Shown here one piece after another: positions 1-4,447 of a DNA stretch of 7,860 nt. A program made the translations under genes and the position numbers. The notes under the pieces were generated by a model. It searched no databases. It saw only the letters and a list, made by a program, of their open reading frames with translations, and was not told the origin of the DNA. Source of the DNA: Gammaproteobacteria bacterium (GTDB lineage Bacteria; Pseudomonadota; Gammaproteobacteria; GRL18); contig DAOVUK010000125.1 of NCBI GenBank assembly GCA_030632625.1, forward strand, positions 1 to 7,860, in the 5' to 3' direction. Every line of letters begins with the position of its first letter. Position 1 is the first letter of the stretch.

Positions 1-2
1 AA

Positions 3-1163
3 CAATTGCTCTCTGACCCGGTTTCGTTGAATGCACTCAAGCAGCGGTTAGATCCTCTACCTGACTTGTCGAGCTTATCAATGGAAGACCAGCTAGAAAT
101 AAAGGATAGTGCCATAGGAATCGCGATTTCGGGAAGCTTTCAACTTCTTAGTCTGGAAAGGCTGGCGAAGGACTATGGACGTTTTTCCATAAACCGTCAG
201 GGGCTGTTCCATTACACACTAGCGGTAGGCAAAAACGAAGTAGGAGGGGGCTATGACCACGGGGTTTCTCGGAAACCAAAAATGGATAATGAAGGGAATA
301 ATGTATGTCGCTGCTCTGACACAGTGTCCGGTCTTTCGATATTCCGGTCCGACTTCTTTGAGCAGGTTTTTGACGGTGGAGGCATTCTTTTCATGCATGA
401 ACTGGGACATAACTTTGGACTTTGCCATAGACCGGAGGACCCAGGACATCGAGTTGTATCTGCGACACCCTGCTGTATTTCTAACGACGCGACTGACGAA
501 GAAATAAGACATGCAGATTGCGATTTTGATGTATCGGAATATGAACTCAGTATGGTCTCAGTTAATACTATCGGCGATCTTGAGAGTGACGGAGAGTCGG
601 TAATCATCGTTGCTCTTGTCGGCACTGATCCCGAACCAGTGAACAAGGACTTGCACATCCGTATTTTTAACGCGAGCGGAGAGATGATCGTTGATAAGGG
701 GGAAGGCGACTTAATTAGCGGGTTGAATGCACTCAAGCAGCGGTTAGTTTCTTCTCTACCTGGCATGTCGATACCGCAGGAAGATATACCGCAAATCATA
801 GAAGATGCGGCTTCAATTGCAGGCTACTTTGATGAAATTCGGAGCCAGAGAGATTGTGATGCATGTAGCGACTGCTCCCACTACTGGGTCTCCGCGAACT
901 CAGACACAGCAATGGGCAGCGGATTCCAGATGAATGGACTGGGTGCCGGTATAGGAGGGATTCTGGGACTGATAATAGGTGGTGGGTTAGGTTTCAGAGT
1001 AGGGGGACCAATTGGTGGTATTGTCGGTGCATTAGTCGGCGCTGTAGCGGGAGTATTTATCGGTGGGTACGGTCCAGACGCTATCGATGCGCTAGATCGA
1101 GATGTAATGTATGAAATTGCAGAATGGGAAGCCTTGAATTTACGTGCTATCCGGTGTTGGTGA
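3..1163 (+). CDS. Putative metzincin-type zinc metalloprotease with C-terminal glycine-zipper hydrophobic segment (5' end outside window)
   Basis: Predicted zinc-dependent endopeptidase, substrate unknown. Residues are numbered from the TTG at 6. HELGHNFGLCH (131-141) fits the HExxHxxGxxH metzincin site: H131, H135 and H141 would bind zinc and E132 would be catalytic. The family's Met-turn is not clear; M183 in LSMVS is the only Met between 141 and 226. A module beginning LNALKQRL occurs at 8-15 and again at 240-247, each followed by about 25 similar residues. A Cys-x2-Cys-x2-Cys cluster lies at 284-290. Residues 311-355 are Gly-rich and hydrophobic (GxxxG-like), so they may insert in a membrane. 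The frame is open to the left edge (CAA at 3-5) and no RBS precedes the TTG, so the true start and any signal peptide are probably outside. It converges with tssC. A T6SS effector role is only a guess. The ORF and zinc motif are firm; the family is not. Confidence 0.7.
   Translation, partial: QLLSDPVSLNALKQRLDPLPDLSSLSMEDQLEIKDSAIGIAISGSFQLLSLERLAKDYGRFSINRQGLFHYTLAVGKNEVGGGYDHGVSRKPKMDNEGNNVCRCSDTVSGLSIFRSDFFEQVFDGGGILFMHELGHNFGLCHRPEDPGHRVVSATPCCISNDATDEEIRHADCDFDVSEYELSMVSVNTIGDLESDGESVIIVALVGTDPEPVNKDLHIRIFNASGEMIVDKGEGDLISGLNALKQRLVSSLPGMSIPQEDIPQIIEDAASIAGYFDEIRSQRDCDACSDCSHYWVSANSDTAMGSGFQMNGLGAGIGGILGLIIGGGLGFRVGGPIGGIVGALVGAVAGVFIGGYGPDAIDALDRDVMYEIAEWEALNLRAIRCW
26..51 (+). repeat. 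26-bp exact direct repeat, copy 1
   Basis: These 26 bases recur exactly at 722-747 inside the same gene. They encode LNALKQRL plus flanking bases, and the protein similarity runs on for about 25 more residues after the DNA identity ends. This is the upstream copy of a duplicated peptide module. Confidence 0.9.
722..747 (+). repeat. 26-bp exact direct repeat, copy 2
   Basis: Exact match to 26-51, in the same reading frame. The following segment (SLPGMSIPQED, then IIEDAASIAGY) resembles the segment after copy 1 (PLPDLSSLSMED, then EIKDSAIGIA). From memory, this ALKQRL...SIAGY module turns up in several unrelated proteins of sulfur-oxidising and other environmental gammaproteobacteria. I could not check that here. 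Confidence 0.85.
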
Positions 1164-1319
1164 TGTATCGACGAGGTATCTTCTTCACGAGATCTTCGTG
1201 GCGAGCGATCGTGATGACTTAACAGGGTGTTGAAAATCGGCGTTCAACCGGGAAGATAGCGTCAATCACTCCAAGACGAAACCAGACACGATGCGCAGAC
1301 CCGATATTCATTCAAAAGA

Positions 1320-1369
1320 AGAAAAAAGGGGAAAGGGGTCAGAGGGGAAAAAGTCAGAGCCCTTTTTCT
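1320..1369. repeat. G-rich tract with hairpin, possibly REP-like
   Basis: Three GGGG runs (1328-1331, 1335-1338, 1344-1347) are followed by a perfect 7-bp hairpin: GAAAAAG (1347-1353), loop TCAGAGCC, CTTTTTC (1362-1368). A longer alternative pairs AAAAAGGG (1323-1330) with CCCTTTTT (1360-1367). GTCAGAG occurs twice, at 1339-1345 and 1353-1359 with the G of the hairpin arm. From memory, GGGGTCAGAGCCC-type strings often flank REP-associated tyrosine transposase genes in gammaproteobacteria. No such transposase is in the window, so a relic or orphan REP is only a suggestion. Confidence 0.4.
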
Positions 1370-1440
1370 GCTATCCTTGAATCTAATGCTTTTTCCGATT
1401 CCAGGAAGCCACCCGAATGCCTAGTTGTTTGTGGATATGT

Positions 1441-1519
1441 TCTCAAATGGCTGCTTTCGAGCAATTTGAGAATCAATCTCATTTGTTTTGATTAACCGCA
1501 AAAGGTCAGCAGCGTTAAT
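1441..1519. other. Three consecutive stem-loops in non-coding DNA
   Basis: Stem 1 pairs TCTCAAAT (1441-1448) with ATTTGAGA (1464-1471). It continues, after a 3-nt bulge, with TGCT-TTCG-AGCA (1452-1463), giving 12 pairs capped by a UUCG loop. Stem 2 pairs AATCAA (1471-1476) with TTGATT (1488-1493) across 11 nt. Stem 3 pairs ATTAACCGC (1491-1499, one bulged C) with GCGTTAAT (1512-1519) across 12 nt. The stems abut end to end. No promoter or host gene is evident. This could be a small structured RNA, part of a repeat element, or chance in AT-rich DNA. Confidence 0.4.
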
Positions 1520-1811
1520 TCAAGAATTTTGCAAAACTAGATTTTCTATCCACAGATTCAAGCTTTATTATGCTCCTTTTAAGTTCGAGTTCGAGCCATT
1601 ACAACTTACCAGTATTATTTGTGTTTAATGGAATTAGAATTTTGATTCAAGATCCAACTTTATTATTTAAGCACTATTTTTTATTACTGAATCATAAAGC
1701 TTGTAGAGCCTTTTAGTATCTAACTTTATTACTCTCTGACAAAAGCCTGAATCCGAATGTTTTTTCTTATCTTTTGCTCTACCTCCCAAAGCGAGAAACG
1801 TGATGCAGGTA

Positions 1812-1961
1812 GGAAGGTGGTCAGGTGTTGTTTTCCTTGCAAGGGGCTTCGCCTTCGCCTAAAGCGCCTACTCTTGGTTCGAGGCAGGACGCCGAGGATG
1901 AGCGCTACATGGACGTACTCGTCGCGTCCCCGGCAAGGTGAACGACTCCTGACCAACTTCC
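1812..1961. mobile_element. Palindromic MITE/REP-like element, about 150 bp, non-coding
   Basis: The ends are inverted copies. GGAAGGTGGTCAGG (1812-1825) matches the reverse complement of CCTGACCAACTTCC (1948-1961) at 13 of 14 positions. The similarity runs inward through CCTTGC (1835-1840) paired with GCAAGG (1933-1938), and GGGG with CCCC. The arms are about 35 bp and share one centre near 1887. The core is GC-rich (63 of 100 at 1841-1940), unlike the AT-rich flanks. It has the shape of a non-autonomous intergenic repeat such as a MITE, REP or ERIC-like element. I recall similar elements with a central ACATGGA-type motif in gammaproteobacteria, but cannot name a family. No transposase and no clear target-site duplication were seen. 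Confidence 0.65.
1887..1929. repeat. Inner imperfect hairpin of the palindromic element
   Basis: GGACGC (1887-1892) pairs with GCGTCC (1924-1929). Inside it GAG (1900-1902) pairs with CTC (1918-1920), and TAC (1906-1908) pairs with GTA (1915-1917) around an ATGGAC loop, with unpaired bases between the segments. It lies off-centre within the larger inverted repeat, so the element could fold in more than one way. Confidence 0.5.
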
Positions 1962-2037
1962 GGCTTTAAAAAACACCACTTTCGAGTACACCACCATTCT
2001 TTTCAAATAGCCGCTTTCGTAAACCGACTAAAAGTAC

Positions 2038-2064
2038 ACAAAAATTCGAAAAAGCGATTTTTGT
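2038..2064 (-). terminator. Candidate hairpin terminator downstream of tssC
   Basis: ACAAAAATTCG (2038-2048) pairs with CGATTTTTGT (2055-2064) with one bulged base around a 6-nt loop, 36 bases beyond the tssC stop. The stem has few G-C pairs and the 3' U-run on the minus strand lies inside the stem, so it may be a weak or bidirectional terminator. It is the best candidate for ending the T6SS transcript before the repeat region. Confidence 0.4.
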
Positions 2065-2100
2065 CAATTGCATCGTTTTTTAAAAGATATGAAGAAAACC

Positions 2101-3591
2101 TTACGATTTATCCAGTTTTCCAACCAGTGACAGAGTAAAATCTGATCCCATGTATTTAAAATGTGGTCTGACGTGTAACGAAGCGCGATACCAGCCTGGT
2201 TCACCTTCAACTTCAGTCACCTCAACTTTGGCTGAACGTAAAGGTCTTCTGCTGCGTACTTCTTCAGCCGGATTTTCCTGATCAGCAACAAATTGTCTGA
2301 TCCAGGTATTTAGTTCACGCTCCAGATCACTGCGTTCTTTCCATGTACCCAGATTTTCGCGCTGAATCACTTTTAGATAATGGGCCAGACGGTTAATAAT
2401 AAACATATAAGGAAGCTGGGAACCCAGTTTGAAATTTGTTTCAGCAATTTTACCTTCAGGAGTATTTGGGAAACGCTTATTTTTTTGGGCAGAATTTGCC
2501 GAGAAAAAAGCTGCATTATCAGTGCCCTTTCGCATGGTCAGTGGAATAAATCCTTCATCAGCGAGTTCAAACTCTTTTCTGTCCGATATTAAAATTTCAG
2601 TTGGAATTTTAGTTTCGATTTCACCCATTGACTCAAAATGATGCAAGGGTAAATCTTCAACAGAACCGCCACTTTGCGGACCAATAATATTTGGACACCA
2701 TCGGTATTTTGCAAAACTATCAGTTAAACGTGAGCCCAGAGTGAAAGATGAATTTCCCCATAAATAATCTTCATGATCATTCGCAACATTTTCTTCGTAG
2801 TTAAAAACTTTAACAGGATTTTCTTCAGAATCATAAGGTGGTCGCAGCAGAAATCTTGGCATTGTTAAACCAAGATATCGAGAGTCTTCAGAGTCCCTGA
2901 AAGAATTCCACTTTGCGTACTTTGGACCTTCAAAAATTGATTTCATATCTTTTAAATTTGGTAAGCCTTCAAAAGTATCCAGATCAAAGAATTCAGGACC
3001 GGCACTGGCAATAAATGGTGCATGAGCCATCGCTGCAACACTGGAAACATGCTGCATTAATTTAACATCAGGTGTTGCGGGACTTAATTGATAGTTAGAA
3101 ATCATAACGCCAACAGGTTCACCACCAAACTGACCATATTCTGCTGTATAGACCAGTTTATACAAACCTGATTTTACAATTTCCGGTGCATCTTCAAAAT
3201 CATCAAGCAGATCTTCTTTGGATGCACTCAAAAGTTCCACTTTTATGTTTTCACGAAAATCAGTACGATCAATTAATAATTTAAGTCCGCGCCAGGAAGA
3301 TTCAAGACTTTGAAATTCACTATGGTGCATTATTTCATCAAGTTGTTTACTCAACTGCTGATCGAGTTCAGCAATCATTTTATCAACCAGATTTTTATTT
3401 ATCCGTTCATCTTTATTCTTAGGCTTGATTAATTCAGAAATAAAAGCACTAACACCCTTACGCTGGACATCATAGCCTTCATCAGCTGGTTTTAGTTTGG
3501 TTTGACTAACAATAGAATCAAGCAATGAATTATTTTCTGCTTGCTGTTTATCAAATTGTTCTTCGGCTACTGTTTCCTGACTGGCAGACAT
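2101..3591 (-). CDS. tssC: Type VI secretion system contractile sheath large subunit TssC (VipB/ImpC)
   Basis: The larger of the two sheath subunits. With TssB it polymerises in the cytoplasm around the Hcp tube, and its contraction drives the tube and spike out of the cell. The protein is 496 residues, normal for the family. The N-terminal helix region (about 22-34, SLLDSIVSQTKLK) corresponds to the part of VipB that ClpV recognises for disassembly. Family signatures follow: SSWRGLKLLIDRTDFRENIK (98-117), EYGQFGGEPVGVMISNY (151-167), AHAPFIASAGPEFF (189-202), FAKYRWCPNIIGPQSGG (293-309), LPLHHFESMGEIETKIP (314-330) and RPHFKYMGSDFTLSLVGKL (475-493). I chose the ATG at 3591 because a strong AAAGGAAAGGAG lies 6 nt before it; the ATG nine codons upstream has no RBS at usable distance. 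It follows tssB by 99 bp and is the last gene of the cluster. No truncation or frameshift is seen. Confidence 0.97.
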   Translation of the reverse strand: MSASQETVAEEQFDKQQAENNSLLDSIVSQTKLKPADEGYDVQRKGVSAFISELIKPKNKDERINKNLVDKMIAELDQQLSKQLDEIMHHSEFQSLESSWRGLKLLIDRTDFRENIKVELLSASKEDLLDDFEDAPEIVKSGLYKLVYTAEYGQFGGEPVGVMISNYQLSPATPDVKLMQHVSSVAAMAHAPFIASAGPEFFDLDTFEGLPNLKDMKSIFEGPKYAKWNSFRDSEDSRYLGLTMPRFLLRPPYDSEENPVKVFNYEENVANDHEDYLWGNSSFTLGSRLTDSFAKYRWCPNIIGPQSGGSVEDLPLHHFESMGEIETKIPTEILISDRKEFELADEGFIPLTMRKGTDNAAFFSANSAQKNKRFPNTPEGKIAETNFKLGSQLPYMFIINRLAHYLKVIQRENLGTWKERSDLERELNTWIRQFVADQENPAEEVRSRRPLRSAKVEVTEVEGEPGWYRASLHVRPHFKYMGSDFTLSLVGKLDKS

Positions 3592-3597
3592 AAAAGA

Positions 3598-3609
3598 CTC
3601 CTTTCCTTT
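3598..3609 (-). promoter_or_regulatory. Ribosome binding site deciding the tssC start
   Basis: On the minus strand this reads AAAGGAAAGGAG, followed by 6 nt (TCTTTT) and the ATG at 3591. The site lies inside the reading frame opened by the earlier ATG at 3618, so it argues that the shorter protein starting MSASQETV is the one made. Confidence 0.8.
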
Positions 3610-3690
3610 AAAGATCATCCTTAAAACATTATTAACACTTGTTAGTTAATAAAAAGTTGTTAATTAATAGTTAAACATACTGTTTTAATT

Positions 3691-4233
3691 TTAGTTTGAG
3701 TTGATATCGAGTTCTGACATGAGTTGTTGTTTTTTACTTTCATCCGAAAGAACTGATTGAATTTCTTTTCTAAATGCAGGCACATTGCCCAATGGACCTT
3801 TAAGAGCAACAAGTGCCTCACGCAGTTCCAGCAATTTATTAAGTTCCGGTACCTGTCTGACAATGCTTTCAGGTTCAAAATCTTTGAGCGTATTAAATGC
3901 CAGATTTATTGTCAATTCAGAGCTCTCATAATCAGAGCTTTCATGAACAGAGTTCTCTTCATGAGAGCTATCACCTAAAGAGGCATTAGATAATTTATCT
4001 GTGACATTAAAATCGATAGTCAGATTTTGTTTGCTTAAAACTTCATTAAAATTATCTTTATTAATATTGATTGGTTTTCTTTCTTCGACTGGTCGATCAT
4101 CTTGCTGCTGGGTGAAATCACCCATCACCATGACTTTAAATGGTAATTCAACTTCTTCTTTACTATCACCAGTACTGGGGGAATATTTGATATTGATGCG
4201 TTCTTTAGGTGCGACTGAGCCTTCTTTGGCCAT
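3691..4233 (-). CDS. tssB: Type VI secretion system contractile sheath small subunit TssB (VipA/ImpB)
   Basis: The small sheath subunit. It pairs with TssC in the cytoplasm to build the contractile tubule. The N-terminal region has the family pattern ERINIKYSP (11-19) then ELPFKVMVMGDFT (29-41). The C-terminal half has FEPESIVRQVPELNKLLELR (119-138) and ALKGPLGNVPAFRKEIQ (143-159). At 180 residues it is slightly longer than the usual 165-170. The excess lies at about 86-106, a Ser/Glu/His-rich stretch built of 5-residue repeats between the two conserved halves. The ATG has a strong AAGGAG 7 nt upstream (4241-4246). The 214-bp gap before it carries a probable promoter, so tssBC may be transcribed apart from tssA. 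Identification is secure; the insert is the only oddity. Confidence 0.97.
   Translation of the reverse strand: MAKEGSVAPKERINIKYSPSTGDSKEEVELPFKVMVMGDFTQQQDDRPVEERKPININKDNFNEVLSKQNLTIDFNVTDKLSNASLGDSSHEENSVHESSDYESSELTINLAFNTLKDFEPESIVRQVPELNKLLELREALVALKGPLGNVPAFRKEIQSVLSDESKKQQLMSELDINSN
3916..3969 (-). repeat. 15-bp tandem repeat within tssB (3.6 copies)
   Basis: On the minus strand three 15-bp units, AGCTCTCATGAAGAG, AACTCTGTTCATGAA and AGCTCTGATTATGAG, are followed by a partial AGCTCTGAA. They encode SSHEE, NSVHE, SSDYE and SSE (residues 89-106). The reading frame is kept because the unit is a multiple of three. The copies have diverged but the alignment is clear. Confidence 0.8.
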
Positions 4234-4239
4234 GGTATT

Positions 4240-4246
4240 ACTCCTT
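4240..4246 (-). promoter_or_regulatory. tssB ribosome binding site
   Basis: The minus strand reads AAGGAGT, with GGAG ending 7 nt before the ATG at 4233. This is a near-ideal Shine-Dalgarno sequence. Confidence 0.8.
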
Positions 4247-4254
4247 ATATATCC

Positions 4255-4289
4255 ATTATATTATAGACAACTGCATTCCATTAAATAAC
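4255..4289 (-). promoter_or_regulatory. Probable tssB promoter with strong -10 and weak -35
   Basis: Two overlapping TATAAT hexamers lie on the minus strand (4265-4260 and 4260-4255). No good -35 lies 16-18 bp upstream; the nearest is TTATTT (4288-4283) with a 17-bp spacer. Transcription would begin near 4250, leaving a short leader with the RBS. A poor -35 overlapping the palindrome at 4284-4296 would suit an activated or repressed promoter, but this is inference. Confidence 0.45.
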
Positions 4290-4296
4290 AGTTATT
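4284..4296. promoter_or_regulatory. Operator-like palindrome, copy 1
   Basis: AATAAC-A-GTTATT is a perfect 13-bp palindrome around one base and overlaps the presumed -35 region of tssB. Its core TAACAGTTA recurs, inverted, at 4323-4331. Two copies 37 bp apart centre to centre suggest a pair of binding sites for one dimeric regulator. The regulator is unknown. Confidence 0.4.
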
Positions 4297-4322
4297 GAGA
4301 GAATCTCTGCTGGAATAGCATA

Positions 4323-4331
4323 TAACTGTTA
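4323..4331. promoter_or_regulatory. Operator-like palindrome, copy 2
   Basis: TAACTGTTA is the reverse complement of the core of the 4284-4296 palindrome. With one flanking base (ATAACTGTT, 4322-4330) it forms an exact 9-bp inverted pair with 4287-4295. It would sit about 75 bp upstream of the presumed tssB transcription start. Confidence 0.4.
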
Positions 4332-4360
4332 GAAGGCTTTCAGGCCTTTTTCCGACATTT

Positions 4361-4391
4361 AATATTCCAATGATATGAACATTGAAATATT
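4361..4391. terminator. 12-bp-arm hairpin between tssA and tssB
   Basis: AATATTCCAATG (4361-4372) pairs with CATTGAAATATT (4380-4391) around 7 nt, matching at 11 of 12 positions; in a minus-strand transcript the mismatch becomes a G-U pair. The T-run (4390-4394) lies on the plus-strand side, so as a classical terminator it would act on plus-strand transcription, for which no gene is seen. On the tssA transcript it may protect the 3' end or cause partial termination. A smaller hairpin (AAGGC/GCCTT, 4333-4348) lies nearby, also followed by T's only on the plus strand. Confidence 0.4.
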
Positions 4392-4394
4392 TTT

Positions 4395-4433
4395 CTTAAC
4401 TATTTGCCTTAACTATTTTCCTTAACTATTCTC
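4395..4433. repeat. Three 13-bp tandem repeats after tssA
   Basis: CTTAACTATTTGC, CTTAACTATTTTC and CTTAACTATTCTC stand head to tail, with the first ten bases identical in all three. They start 15 bp beyond the tssA stop. Short evenly spaced repeats of about one helical turn could be slippage products or clustered protein-binding sites. Confidence 0.8.
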
Positions 4434-4447
4434 TTAGATAACAAAAT

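Larger units (their letters stand above)
1164..2100. other. Gene-free intergenic region rich in palindromes
   Basis: No credible coding sequence spans this stretch between the metalloprotease stop and the tssC stop. The two genes converge here. From left to right it holds a weak 5-bp hairpin (CACGA/TCGTG, 1186-1200) just after the metalloprotease stop, a G-rich tract with a hairpin (1320-1369), three abutting stem-loops (1441-1519), AT-rich DNA with a 10-bp inverted pair CAAGCTTTAT/ATAAAGCTTG (1559-1568 and 1694-1703), a GC-rich palindromic element (1812-1961), and an AT-rich hairpin near tssC (2038-2064). The stretch 1219-1235 (AACAGGGTGTTGAAAA) resembles, from memory, the ends of some insertion sequences, but no transposase or matching second end is present. 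Confidence 0.7.

Noticed and set aside
251..799. Long antisense reading frame within the metalloprotease gene
   Set aside because: It is Ser/Pro-rich with no recognisable domain, and is better explained as a shadow of the real frame that carries the zinc motif.
1219..1235. AACAGGGTGTTGAAAA-type string as an insertion sequence end
   Set aside because: It resembles IS ends only from memory. No second inverted end, transposase or target duplication is visible.
1328..1347. Intramolecular G-quadruplex
   Set aside because: Only three GGGG runs are present; a fourth run needed for a standard quadruplex is missing.
1491..1519. attC-like integron recombination site
   Set aside because: The arms partly resemble attC core boxes, but the structure is under 30 bp, lacks the second pair of boxes and has no integrase or cassette array nearby.
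1729..1969. Overlapping small reading frames on both strands with Arg-rich or basic translations
   Set aside because: They are translations of the palindromic element and its flanks. Basic, low-complexity peptides from such palindromes are a common annotation artefact, and no RBS or family resemblance supports them.
3592..3618. Earlier ATG giving TssC nine extra residues
   Set aside because: No Shine-Dalgarno lies at proper distance before it, while the strong AAAGGAAAGGAG sits inside those codons and serves the ATG at 3591.
4266..4289. Sigma-54 promoter upstream of tssB
   Set aside because: T6SS genes are often sigma-54 dependent, but no GG-N10-GC spaced pair with TGGCAC/TTGCA-like context was found here.
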